A stretch of DNA of 64,000 bases from Streptomyces sannanensis (lineage in GTDB: Bacteria; Actinomycetota; Actinomycetes; Streptomycetales; Streptomycetaceae). A model generated the notes under the pieces. The model had not been told where the DNA came from, made no database searches, and was given only the letters and a program-made list of their open reading frames with translations. The DNA is taken from contig NZ_BAAAYL010000001.1 of the NCBI RefSeq assembly GCF_039536205.1, positions 6,076,001 to 6,140,000 of the forward strand, read 5' to 3'. Of this stretch, positions 6,974 through 16,060 are shown in pieces. The stretch's first letter is position 1; each line of letters begins with the position of its first letter. The position numbers and the translations under genes were made by a program.

Positions 6974-9900
6974 TTGACGGGGTTTCTGTTTCTCCGTGCA
7001 CGCGGACACCGTCTGCTGCTCACGGCCGCACTGCTCGCGGTCCTGCTGACCACGACCGTACTGGCCACCCTCGCCGCCTTCGCCGGCTCCGTCGGGGACG
7101 CGAGCCTGCGTCATGCGTTGCAGACCAGGGACGCCGCGGCGGCTTCTCTGGTCGTCACCTCGGAGAATCCGGACGCGAACCGCGACGCGGAGACGCGGGC
7201 CGCCCGGCGTGGGGCGCAGCAGTCCTTCGACGGACTGCCGGTGACACTGCGGCAGTTCGACCGGTCCGGGCCGTACGCTCTGCCGCGCGCTCTCCAGCCG
7301 CCGGCAGCCCGCACGGGCGATCCGGATCTCACCGAGTTCGCCGTCGTCGACCGTTCGAAAGTCCGGCTGTCGGCGGGCGCCTGGCCCACCGCGGGCGCGC
7401 CTGACGTCGTCGAGGTCGCCGTGCCCGAGGCGGCCGCCAAGCAGCTGAAGCTCGCCCCGGGGGCGCGGGTGCTGCCCCTCGCGGACCGGCTCGGCGGTCC
7501 CCCGGTGCGCATACGCGTCACCGGCGTCTACCGCCCGGCCGACCGCAGCGATCCGTACTGGCTGCTGGACAAGCTGGGCGGGCGCGGTGTGCACAAGGAC
7601 TCGTTCACCACGTACGGGCCGCTGCTCACCGACGCCTCGGTCATCGGCTCGGGCCGGGTCAGCAGGCGTGAGATCTCCTGGCTGGCCACCGCCGATTTCG
7701 GTACGTTCGGCGCCGACCGGATCAACGCGCTGCGCACGGCCGCGAAGAAGAGTCAGAAGTTCCTGGCCGCGCAGGACGAGCTGAAGGGCACGGTCACGGT
7801 CCGCACCTCGCTGCCCGATGTGCTCAGCCAGCTGGAGCGGGCGCTGCTGGTGGCCCGCGCGTCGCTGCTGATCGTCTCCTTGCAGCTGGCACTGCTCGCC
7901 GGGTACACGCTGCTGCTGGTGGCCCGGCTGCTGACCACCGAACGCGCGGGCGAGACACAGGTGTTGATGGCCCGTGGCGCCTCGCGGGGACGGATTGCCT
8001 CGCTCTCCGCACAGGAGGCGTTGCTGATCGCGCTGCCGGCCGCGCTGTGCGCGCCGCTGCTCGCCGGTCCGCTCACCCGGCTGCTGGCCGGACAGGGCGT
8101 GCCGGCCAGGATCGGGCTGCGCCTGGACACCGGCCCGACCATCGAGGTCTGGCTGGTCGGCGTGCTCGTGGCGCTGGCCTGCGCGGCGGCCGTGGCGGCC
8201 CCGGCTCTCACCGCGGCCCGGGCTGCGGCACGCGGCGGCCGTGCCCGTGCGCTGCCCGCCCCGCTGCGGGCCGGCGCCGATGTCGGACTCCTCGTCGTCG
8301 CCGCGGTGGCGTACTGGCAGCTGGACCGGCGCACCTCGGGCAGCGGCGCGCTCAGCGGCGACCGCGAGGGGCAACTGGGCATCGATCCGCTGCTCGTGGT
8401 GGCGCCCGCGCTGGCACTGCTCGCCGGTACGGTCCTCACCCTGCGGCTCCTGCCGCCGGCCGCGAAGCTCGCCGAGCGGCGCGCGGCCAGGGCACGCGGG
8501 CTGAGCGCCCCGTTGGCCGGCTGGCAACTCAGCCGCAGACCGCTGCGGGCCGCGGGGCCGGTGCTGCTGCTGGTGCTCGCCGTCGCGATGGGCATCCTGG
8601 CGATCGGGCAGGGCGCCTCCTGGAACCGCTCGCAGGACGACCAGGCGGACTTCCGGTCGGGTGCCCCGGTCCGCGTACTGGGCAGCAGTACCGCCCCGTT
8701 CGGGCAGGGCGGGGTGTACGACGGGATGCCCGGCCTCAAGGCCGCGGCACCGGCCGCGCGCGCCACCTTCGCCGTCTCGGGCGGGCGCCAGGCCACCGTG
8801 CTGGCGCTCGACACCTCACTCGCCGGACCGGAACTGCGGATGCGCGACGATCTGGCGGACGGCGACCCGAAGCGGCTGCTCACGGCCCTGCAACCGCGGA
8901 AGACCGCCCGCGCCGGGGTACTGCTGCCCGACGACACCGAGCGCCTCGTACTGGACATCACCCTTCACGGCGCCGGCGCTGAAGACGGCCCGTTCGGCGA
9001 ATCGGGCACGAACGTCACCGTCGTCGTCGAGGACCGCTTTGGAGTGCCCTACCGGCTGACGTTGGACACGCTTCAGTCGGATGGCGCGTCGCACCGGGTG
9101 ACCGCGGACCTCGCCAAGGCCGCCGACGCCCCCGCGGGACGGCCCGCGGGTCCGCTGGCACTGACGGCGGTCGAGTTCGACGAGGCGGGCTATCCCCATC
9201 GAATCGTGCCCAGAAGGGTCACGATCGACGGGATAGGTACGATCGGCGCGGACGGCACCGCCCGGGCGGTGGCTCTGCCGAAGGGCCTGGACTGGAAGGC
9301 GAGGGCCACCTCGAGCACCGCGCCCGACCCGACACCACCCGCGGTCACCGCGGTACGCTCCTCGGCCCGTACACCGCTCGACGCCTCGTACCACATGGGC
9401 ACGGCGGAGTACCAATGGGGATCCCAGCGCACGGTCACCGTCCGGGCCGAGGCCCCCCAGCCCGCGCCCGCCGTGCCGCCCGCGCTGGCGAACGGCCGCT
9501 TCCTCGAATCCATCGGCGCGAAGACCGGCTCCGTGATCGAGGTACCGATGCCCGGCGGCAACATCAAGGTGAGGATCGCAGGCGTCCTTAAGGACATCCC
9601 GACGACCGGCCCCGGCGTGCCAGGGCCCGGCCCGGCAGCCGATCCCAAGACCGACGGCGGCGCGCTGCTGCTCGACCTGCGAGCCGTGAACCGGTTGCTC
9701 GCCGCCCGCCCCGACTCCTCTCTCGCGCCCACCGAATGGTGGCTGTTCACCGAACCCGGTGCGGCGGACCGGCTTGTGACGGCACTGCGGGACAGGCCCG
9801 AGATCGACCCCACCCAGGTCCAGGTACGCGACGAGATCGCCGAGGAACTGCACAACGACCCGCTGGGCGCGGGCCCGCAGTCGGCCCTGATCGCGGTGGC

Positions 9901-10294
9901 CGTCGTCGCCGCCGCGCTGGCCGCGGCCGGCTTCGCGGTGAACACCATGGGGGCGCTGCGGGAGCGCTCGGCGGAGTTCGCGGTGCTCCGGGCGCTCGGC
10001 GCCTCGCGGCGTCGGCTGGCCCGGCTGCTGGCCGCCGAACAGTCGCTGCTCATCGGGGTCGCGCTGATGACCGGGCTTGCCCTCGGCACCCTTCTGACCC
10101 GGGCCGTCGTACCGCTGATCGTGCTGACCGGGCAGGCCACACAGCCGGTCCCGGGCGTACTGGTGGAACTGCCCGTCGGCCGGGTGGCCCTGCTGCTGGC
10201 GGGAGTCGCCGCCGGGCCCGTGCTCGTCGTGGCGGCGCTGGCGCTGCGCCGAGGCGATCCGGCGACAACGTTGCGCGTCCAGGGAGGCGAGTGA
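6974..10294 (+). CDS. Large FtsX-type ABC transporter permease
   Basis: About 1106 residues. The start is taken as TTG at 6974 behind a GGGGGAGA ribosome-binding sequence, giving an N-terminal basic stretch and a first membrane span (LLLTAALLAVLLTTTVLATLAAF). A longer frame from ATG 6875 has no RBS and no hydrophobic start. A large extracellular region follows, then clusters of membrane helices in the middle (around LLIVSLQLALLAGYTLLLVARL) and at the C-terminus (about residues 965-1095). There ALGASRRRLARLLAAEQSLL marks the FtsX fold with its cytoplasmic coupling segment. The architecture matches paired-FtsX permeases of the MacB superfamily. The substrate cannot be inferred. The next gene starts one base after this stop. 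Confidence 0.88.
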   Translation: MTGFLFLRARGHRLLLTAALLAVLLTTTVLATLAAFAGSVGDASLRHALQTRDAAAASLVVTSENPDANRDAETRAARRGAQQSFDGLPVTLRQFDRSGPYALPRALQPPAARTGDPDLTEFAVVDRSKVRLSAGAWPTAGAPDVVEVAVPEAAAKQLKLAPGARVLPLADRLGGPPVRIRVTGVYRPADRSDPYWLLDKLGGRGVHKDSFTTYGPLLTDASVIGSGRVSRREISWLATADFGTFGADRINALRTAAKKSQKFLAAQDELKGTVTVRTSLPDVLSQLERALLVARASLLIVSLQLALLAGYTLLLVARLLTTERAGETQVLMARGASRGRIASLSAQEALLIALPAALCAPLLAGPLTRLLAGQGVPARIGLRLDTGPTIEVWLVGVLVALACAAAVAAPALTAARAAARGGRARALPAPLRAGADVGLLVVAAVAYWQLDRRTSGSGALSGDREGQLGIDPLLVVAPALALLAGTVLTLRLLPPAAKLAERRAARARGLSAPLAGWQLSRRPLRAAGPVLLLVLAVAMGILAIGQGASWNRSQDDQADFRSGAPVRVLGSSTAPFGQGGVYDGMPGLKAAAPAARATFAVSGGRQATVLALDTSLAGPELRMRDDLADGDPKRLLTALQPRKTARAGVLLPDDTERLVLDITLHGAGAEDGPFGESGTNVTVVVEDRFGVPYRLTLDTLQSDGASHRVTADLAKAADAPAGRPAGPLALTAVEFDEAGYPHRIVPRRVTIDGIGTIGADGTARAVALPKGLDWKARATSSTAPDPTPPAVTAVRSSARTPLDASYHMGTAEYQWGSQRTVTVRAEAPQPAPAVPPALANGRFLESIGAKTGSVIEVPMPGGNIKVRIAGVLKDIPTTGPGVPGPGPAADPKTDGGALLLDLRAVNRLLAARPDSSLAPTEWWLFTEPGAADRLVTALRDRPEIDPTQVQVRDEIAEELHNDPLGAGPQSALIAVAVVAAALAAAGFAVNTMGALRERSAEFAVLRALGASRRRLARLLAAEQSLLIGVALMTGLALGTLLTRAVVPLIVLTGQATQPVPGVLVELPVGRVALLLAGVAAGPVLVVAALALRRGDPATTLRVQGGE

Positions 10295-10295
10295 A

Positions 10296-13010
10296 ATGAA
10301 GGCTGTCGCCCCCTGGGTCCGTACCCGGCTGCGTACCGCACCCGGGCCCGCCCTCGCGCTGATGCTGCTCGTCCTGGTCACCTCCTTCCTTGCCGCGGTC
10401 TTCCCGCGCGCGGTGGACGCGTACGAGGGCGAAGGCATGCGCCACGCCATGAGCAGTGCCTCGGCGGACCGCAGCGGCATACAGATGACCTATATGCCGC
10501 CCTTCGAGTATGCGGACGGCGCCCCGGCGGACGTGCGCGACCGCGAGCTGAAACCGCGGCGAATGGACGAGCGGTACCGCCGGATCCTGGCCGCGCTGCC
10601 GGAACCACTGCACGCCGACGCCGCACAGTCCGCGTACGGAGCGCGCACGGGTACTCCGCTACCGGCCACCGACAGCTGGCTGCCCCAACTCGACGGTGGC
10701 GGCCCGTGGTTCACCCTCAGCACCCAGGCGGGGCTCGCCGAGCACTCCACGCTCCACTCCGGACGGCTGCCCAAGGCCACGGACGGCGGCGTCGTGGAGG
10801 GCGCGGTCACCTCGGCCACCGCCAAGACCCTCGGCATCAAGGCCGGTTCGACCATCCATGTGGCACCGCCTGACGGTCAGGCCACTCTCGTCGTCAAGGT
10901 CACGGGCATCGTCGAACCGGTCCACCCCGAGCGGGCCTACTGGTCCGTCGAGCCGGTCCTGCGCACGCCCACGCACCTCTACACTGCGCCGCCGGTCCCT
11001 CAGCCCTACTGGCATGGTGCGCTGCTGCTGGCCCCTGAGGCGGCACCGAAGCTGCTGACGGTGTCCGCGGACGCCGAGGCGTACTGGCGCATCGCCGCCG
11101 ACCCGGCCGGGCTCGGCGCCGGTGATCTGCCCCGGCTGAGGGAAGTGATCGCCTCCGTCGAAAGCGGACCGCTGCACGCCAAGCTGACCAGCGCGGTCTC
11201 GCCGCAAATGCAGATCGACTCCGGCCTGGACGACATCCTCCTCGACTTCGACGGCATCCTGTCCGCCATCAACCCGGTGGTCGCGGTCGCCGTCTTCGGG
11301 GTCGGCAGCGTCGCCGCCATCGTCCTGCTGATGTCAGGCGGCCTGGCCGCCGCACGCCGGCACAGCGAGCTGTCCCTGCTGCGCTCACGCGGCGGTTCGG
11401 TGCCCGGTATCGCCGGGCGACTGCTTGCCGAGGTCGCCGTTCCGGTGCTGCCCGCGGCGGCCCTCGGCTGCGCCCTCGCGTTCGTCCTCGTCCCCGACGG
11501 CCCGCCGCTGCCGTCGCTGCTGGCCTCGGCCGCGGTCGCGCTGGTCGCCTGCGCCGCGCTGCCGCTGCGGGCCGCGTACCTGCACCGACGGCCGCGGCTG
11601 CACGGCGAGCGCGACGACGTCGTACGGGCCAGGCCCTCGCGTCGCCGGACCGTCGCCGAACTCACGCTGCTGGTCCTGGCCATGGCCGCGGTCGTCGCGC
11701 TGCGCCGCCGGGGAACGGCGGGCGGCGAGGTGGACCAACTGGTCAGCGCCGCCCCGGTCCTGGTGGGCGGGATCGCCGCGCTGCTGCTCGTACGGCTCTA
11801 TCCGCTTCCGCTGCGGCTCGCCGCGCTGCCGATGGCACGGTGGCGCGGTGCGATCGGCTTTCTCTCGCTGGCCCGGGCCGGGCGGTCTTCCGTCACCGCC
11901 GCGCTTCCGCTGCTCGCGTTGCTCGTGGCCCTGACGACGGCGGCGTTCGGTGGCTCGGTGCTCGCCGGGGTCGCCGACGCCCGCGACCGCGCGTCACTGG
12001 CCGCGGTGGGCGCCGATGCCCGGATCGAGGCGTCCGACGTGCTGCCGGACGGCCTCGCCGACGCGGTACGGAAGGTGCCCGGGGTGCGGGACGTGGCGCC
12101 CGTCCGCCGCGAGTTCGACCTGGACCTACGGGACGGCGTGAGCGAGAACGTCACACTGATCGCCGTCGACCCGGACTCGTACGCGCGACTCGCCCGCAGC
12201 ACCGGCTTCGGCGCCTTCGGGGCCGGGCAGCTGAGGAAGAGCACCGGGCCGCTGCCGGCCCTTGCCTCCCCGGCGGTCGCCGAACGGCTGGGTGGCGGGG
12301 AGTCCTTGGTCGGCGCCGCGGGCACCCTGTTCAGCGTCCGGGTGGAAGCGGTGCGCGTCACCACACCGGCCGCCACCAGTGGTGACTTCCTCGTGGTCGA
12401 CGCGGCGGGCCTGCCCGACCGCACCCCCACCACCCTGCTGGTGACCGGCCCCTCCGCATCCGGCGCCGAGCTGAAGGCCGCGGTCCGTACGGCGGGCGGC
12501 GGCGCCGGAGTGACACTGCGCTCCACGGCACGCGACGGCCTCACGGAGTCGCCGGTGCAGAGCGGCGCGGAACGCCTCTACACGGTGGCCGTCGCGGCAG
12601 CCGCCGGATACGCCGTGCTCGCCTTGCTGCTGTCGTTGCTGCAGGCCGCCCCGGAACGTACCGCGCTGCTGGGCCGGCTGCGCACCATGGGCCTGACCCG
12701 TCGGCAGGGGCGCCGCCTGCTGATCCTGGAGTCCCTGCCGCAGGCGCTGCTGGCCGCGGCGGGCGGAGCGCTGGTCGGCTGGGCGGCGATCCGGTTGCTC
12801 GCGCCGGGCATCGACCTGGGACGGCTGGCGCTGGCCGCGCAGGGGCGCCTCGCCGCGGCCGGCCCCGTGGAGTTGCGCGCCGACTCCTGGAGCCTGCTGC
12901 TGCCCGCGCTCGCCGTGGTGCTGATCGCGGTGGCCGTGGCCGCGGCGCAGGCCTGGGTGACCACCCGGCGTACGGTAACGTCCGAACTCAGGGCAGGAGA
13001 CACACGATGA
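10296..13010 (+). CDS. Second FtsX-type ABC transporter permease
   Basis: A 904-residue permease homologous in layout to its upstream neighbour: an N-terminal span (LALMLLVLVTSFLAAVFPRAV), a long extracytoplasmic region, a helix block around residues 325-520 containing LSLLRSRGGS, and a C-terminal block with MGLTRRQGRRLLILESLPQ, the coupling-helix pattern of FtsX permeases. It starts one base after the preceding stop, and its own TGA overlaps the next ATG (ATGA at 13007-13010), so the genes are translationally coupled. With the flanking ATPases it probably forms a heteromeric MacB-like machine. Whether each permease uses one ATPase or both share them is not visible. Confidence 0.88.
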   Translation: MKAVAPWVRTRLRTAPGPALALMLLVLVTSFLAAVFPRAVDAYEGEGMRHAMSSASADRSGIQMTYMPPFEYADGAPADVRDRELKPRRMDERYRRILAALPEPLHADAAQSAYGARTGTPLPATDSWLPQLDGGGPWFTLSTQAGLAEHSTLHSGRLPKATDGGVVEGAVTSATAKTLGIKAGSTIHVAPPDGQATLVVKVTGIVEPVHPERAYWSVEPVLRTPTHLYTAPPVPQPYWHGALLLAPEAAPKLLTVSADAEAYWRIAADPAGLGAGDLPRLREVIASVESGPLHAKLTSAVSPQMQIDSGLDDILLDFDGILSAINPVVAVAVFGVGSVAAIVLLMSGGLAAARRHSELSLLRSRGGSVPGIAGRLLAEVAVPVLPAAALGCALAFVLVPDGPPLPSLLASAAVALVACAALPLRAAYLHRRPRLHGERDDVVRARPSRRRTVAELTLLVLAMAAVVALRRRGTAGGEVDQLVSAAPVLVGGIAALLLVRLYPLPLRLAALPMARWRGAIGFLSLARAGRSSVTAALPLLALLVALTTAAFGGSVLAGVADARDRASLAAVGADARIEASDVLPDGLADAVRKVPGVRDVAPVRREFDLDLRDGVSENVTLIAVDPDSYARLARSTGFGAFGAGQLRKSTGPLPALASPAVAERLGGGESLVGAAGTLFSVRVEAVRVTTPAATSGDFLVVDAAGLPDRTPTTLLVTGPSASGAELKAAVRTAGGGAGVTLRSTARDGLTESPVQSGAERLYTVAVAAAAGYAVLALLLSLLQAAPERTALLGRLRTMGLTRRQGRRLLILESLPQALLAAAGGALVGWAAIRLLAPGIDLGRLALAAQGRLAAAGPVELRADSWSLLLPALAVVLIAVAVAAAQAWVTTRRTVTSELRAGDTR

Positions 13011-13957
13011 CCGAGTCCTCCACGGGAACCACGCTCGGGGAACTCGAACGCCGCGCGGCGGCCCGGCGTGACCGCCCCGAGTACGGCCATGACGCGCTGA
13101 TCACCTGTGACCGCCTGGTCCGTATCTTCTCCACGGACGGGGTCGAGGTGCAGGCCCTGCAGGGTCTCGATCTCCTCGTTCGCGAGGGCGAGTTGATGGC
13201 CCTGGTCGGTGCGTCCGGCAGCGGCAAGTCGACCCTGATGAACATCCTCGCGGGCCTGGACGAGCCGACGGCCGGCGCGGCCAAGGTGGCCGACTGCGAT
13301 CTGCTGGCCATGAGCGGAAAGGAACGGCTGCGCTACCGGCGCGAGGTCGTCGGCTTCGTCTGGCAGCAGACGGCGCGCAATCTGCTGCCGTATCTCACGG
13401 CCGCGCAGAACGTGGCGCTGCCGATGCAGCTGCGCGGCCACGCCAAGAAGAAGGCCGAGAGGGCCGAGTCCCTGCTGTCCCTGCTCGACGTCGCCGACTG
13501 CCGCGACCGGCGTCCGCACCAGATGTCCGGCGGCCAGCAGCAGCGCGTGGCGATCGCGGTGGCGCTGGCCAACGAGCCGTCGGTGCTGCTCGCCGACGAG
13601 CCGACGGGCGAGCTCGACTCCAGGACGGCCGAGGAGATCTTCGCGGCGTTCCGCACGGCCAACGAGGAGCTCGGCACGACCGTCGTCATCGTCACCCACG
13701 ACCAGGCGGTGGCCACGGAGGTCCGCCGCACGGTGGCCATCCGCGACGGACGCACCTCCACGGAGATCCTGCGCCGCACGGAGGTCGACGCGACGACCGG
13801 CCAGGAGTCATTGGTGGCCAGGGAGTACGCGATGCTGGACCGCGCCGGCCGCCTTCAGCTCCCCGCGGACTACACGGAGGCCCTGGGCATGCGCGAGCGG
13901 GTCCTGCTGGAGCTGGAACCGGACCACATCGGGATCTGGCCGGACGACACCCCCTAG
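13007..13957 (+). CDS. ABC transporter ATP-binding protein with AbrB-like C-terminal extension
   Basis: A 316-residue ATPase with Walker A GASGSGKST (68-76), signature MSGGQQQR (173-180), Walker B VLLADEPT (193-200) and an H-loop in VIVTHDQ. Beyond the usual end at about 250 there is an extra tail of roughly 65 residues. Its segment LDRAGRLQLPADY and the following ALGMRERVLLELEPDHI resemble the swapped-hairpin signature of SpoVT/AbrB proteins (an assignment by pattern only). The tail may mediate dimerisation or regulation. The gene overlaps the permease stop by 4 bp. The stop codon TAG (13955-13957) lies inside the CTAG at which the mobile-element array begins. Confidence 0.9.
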   Translation: MTESSTGTTLGELERRAAARRDRPEYGHDALITCDRLVRIFSTDGVEVQALQGLDLLVREGELMALVGASGSGKSTLMNILAGLDEPTAGAAKVADCDLLAMSGKERLRYRREVVGFVWQQTARNLLPYLTAAQNVALPMQLRGHAKKKAERAESLLSLLDVADCRDRRPHQMSGGQQQRVAIAVALANEPSVLLADEPTGELDSRTAEEIFAAFRTANEELGTTVVIVTHDQAVATEVRRTVAIRDGRTSTEILRRTEVDATTGQESLVAREYAMLDRAGRLQLPADYTEALGMRERVLLELEPDHIGIWPDDTP

Positions 13958-14173
13958 TGCCGCGACCGCACTCGCGCTGTCGTCGCAGGTCAGGCGCGGT
14001 ACACCGTCCGCCCGCACGTGACGAGTCATCAGCTACTTGGGTCGTTGACCTGCCGGTTCGCGGTTCGAGCGAGTGCGGGAACCGGAATCTTCCACCGACG
14101 CACCGCCAGTGGAAGAACTTCGCTGTACCCGCCCTGACCTGCGGTGACTCAATGAGTGCGGTTGCAGTACTAG
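13954..14173. mobile_element. MITE-like element A bounded by CTAG
   Basis: A 220-bp non-coding element running from the CTAG at the ABC ATPase stop codon to the next CTAG. Its two ends form imperfect inverted repeats of about 53 bp. Both begin CTAGT, share ACCGCACTC about 11 bases in, and share CGCAGGTCAGG about 31-41 bases in. No ORF of transposase type is present. The structure fits a non-autonomous element with a 4-bp CTAG target duplication, its right-hand CTAG shared with the adjoining IS1182 copy. Confidence 0.6.
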
Positions 14174-15886
14174 AAGACTCATGAAGATCTTGGGTTCTGG
14201 CCCCGCCGCGTGAGCGGCGGGGCCAGACTCTTTCTCGTGGTGATGGGGGAATGGGCCGGGGAGACGGTCGGGCCGGATGTGTGGGAGACCTGCCGGGAGT
14301 TGATCCCGGCAGGCAGTGTGTTCGCGTTCCTGGCCGAGCATCGCGGCGCGCTGTTCCCGGCGGAGACGTTCGAGGACATGTACCCGTCGGCGAACGGGCG
14401 GCCGAGCATGCCGCCGCAGATCCTGGCCGCGGCGATCACGCTGCAGGCCCTTAACGGGCTGTCGGACTTCGAGACGGTCCAGGAGTTGCGGTGTGACCTG
14501 AGGTGGAAGGCCGCGTGCGGGCTGGGCCTGCACGACATGGCGTTCGATCCGTCGCTGCTGGCCTACTTCCGGCGCCGGCTGGCCCGCTCGGTGCGGCCGA
14601 ACCGTGTCTTCGAGACGGTGCGCGAGGTGGTGAAGGCCACCGGTGTCCTCAAGGGCAAGCACCGGCGGGCGCTGGACTCCACGGTGCTGGACGATGCGGT
14701 CGCCACCCAGGACACCGTCACCCAGATCATCGCCGCCGTCCGCGCGGTAATTCGCGAGGTCCCCGGGGCCGCTGAGGTGGCAGCCGTGCAGTGCACCGCG
14801 CATGACTACAGCGACCCGGGCAAACCAAGGATCGCCTGGAATGACGAGCAGGCCCGCGCCACGCTTGTTGATGCCCTGGTCAGTGACGCGCTCAGGCTGC
14901 TCGGGCATCTGCCCGAGCAGGAGCTGGGCGAGAAGGCCGCGAATGCCGTCGGCATCCTGGCCCTGGTCGCCGGGCAAGACGTCGAACCCGCCGAGGACTC
15001 CGACGGCCGCGACGGGCGCTGGCGCATCACCCGTGGCACCGCGCAGGACCGGATGGTCTCCACCGTCGACCCCGAGGCCCGGCACATCCACAAAACCCGC
15101 ACCCACCAGCAAGACGGCTTCAAGGCCCACCTGGCCATCGAGCCCGAGACCGGGTTATACACCGCCGTCGCCCTGCGGCCCGGCAGTGGCCCAGAGCACC
15201 ACGAGGCCACCGTCGGCCTGGACCTTCTCGCCGAGGAGGACGGGCCGGTGGACGCCTTCGGCGACACCGCCTACTCCACCGGCGATGCCCGCCAGGCCCT
15301 CGAAGACGCAGGGCACCGGCTGTTCCTCAAGCCCGCCCCGCTACGGGCGGCCGTCCCCGGCGGCTTCACCCTGGACGACTTCGCCATCGACACCGCCGCC
15401 GCCACGGTGACCTGCCCCGCTGGACACACGGTCCCCCTGTCAGACCCCGGCGGACAGCACCACCAGCGCAAGGCGGCCTTCGGGAAACTGTGCGCCGGAT
15501 GTCCCCTGCGCGAGCGGTGCACCAAGGCCAAGGCCGGCCGCATCCTGACCATCCGCCCACACCACGACCTGCTCGCAGCCGCCCGCCGCCAGGCCGCTAC
15601 CGACCCCGACTGGCAAGCCGACTACCGCCGCTGGAGACCACCGGTCGAACGCGCCGTCGCCTGGCTCGTCCACCACGGCAACCGCAAACTCCGCTACCGC
15701 GGAACCATCGCCAACGACACCTGGCTCCACACCCGAGCCGCCGCCCTCAACCTCCGCCGACTGATCAACCTCGGACTCACCCGCACCGGCGACACCTGGC
15801 ACCTCGCCCCGGCCACCGGATGACCAGAAGGGCCGCCCGGCCTCCGGCCGGACAGCCCCTCAACAAGATCTTCATGAGTCTTCTAG
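14170..15886 (+). mobile_element. IS1182-family insertion sequence, copy 1
   Basis: A 1717-bp element counting both flanking CTAGs. The terminal inverted repeats are perfect: AAGACTCATGAAGATCTTG after the left CTAG and its exact complement before the right CTAG. One transposase gene fills it. Just inside the left end is a 12-bp perfect stem with tetraloop GTGA (14198-14225). Sequence and length appear identical to the second copy at 17505-19221, so one copy is recent. Confidence 0.88.
14210..15823 (+). CDS. IS1182-family DDE transposase, copy 1
   Basis: A 537-residue transposase (526 if the ATG at 14243 is the true start). The N-terminal half carries the family layout: a YPSANGRPSMPP segment, then CDLRWKAACGLGLHD and LLAYFRRRL. 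The DDE triad is plausibly D in RALDSTVLDD, D in AFGDTAYS and E in PPVERAVAWL. A Cys cluster CAGCPLRERC precedes the last part. Translation is identical to that of the 17545 copy, and all triad residues are in frame, so it looks functional. The GTG at 14210 lies in the tetraloop of a 12-bp hairpin, which could limit translation from read-through transcripts. It should catalyse cut-and-paste insertion at palindromic CTAG targets. Confidence 0.88.
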   Translation: MSGGARLFLVVMGEWAGETVGPDVWETCRELIPAGSVFAFLAEHRGALFPAETFEDMYPSANGRPSMPPQILAAAITLQALNGLSDFETVQELRCDLRWKAACGLGLHDMAFDPSLLAYFRRRLARSVRPNRVFETVREVVKATGVLKGKHRRALDSTVLDDAVATQDTVTQIIAAVRAVIREVPGAAEVAAVQCTAHDYSDPGKPRIAWNDEQARATLVDALVSDALRLLGHLPEQELGEKAANAVGILALVAGQDVEPAEDSDGRDGRWRITRGTAQDRMVSTVDPEARHIHKTRTHQQDGFKAHLAIEPETGLYTAVALRPGSGPEHHEATVGLDLLAEEDGPVDAFGDTAYSTGDARQALEDAGHRLFLKPAPLRAAVPGGFTLDDFAIDTAAATVTCPAGHTVPLSDPGGQHHQRKAAFGKLCAGCPLRERCTKAKAGRILTIRPHHDLLAAARRQAATDPDWQADYRRWRPPVERAVAWLVHHGNRKLRYRGTIANDTWLHTRAAALNLRRLINLGLTRTGDTWHLAPATG

Positions 15887-16060
15887 GGCGTGTTTCGAAA
15901 GTCCCGCCTGGTCGGGGGCGTCTGGCACGCACGCTCGCCGCGTTGTCGGTCGTCGGCGCAGCCCGCTGCGCTCTCCTCCCTCCGCCTTGCGATCGCACGC
16001 ACCAGACGCCCCCGACCCCGCCCTCCGGGCGGACGACGCTACTTTCGAAACACGCCCTAG
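15883..16060. mobile_element. MITE-like element B bounded by CTAG
   Basis: A 178-bp palindromic element between two CTAGs. The terminal repeats are perfect (CTAGGGCGTGTTTCGAAAGT and its complement). A second inner pair, GGTCGGGGGCGTCTGG with its complement, makes the whole element fold back on itself. It has no coding capacity. The CTAG target duplication fits IS5-type mobilisation, but the parent element is not in the window. Its inner core is shared with element C. Confidence 0.75.
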
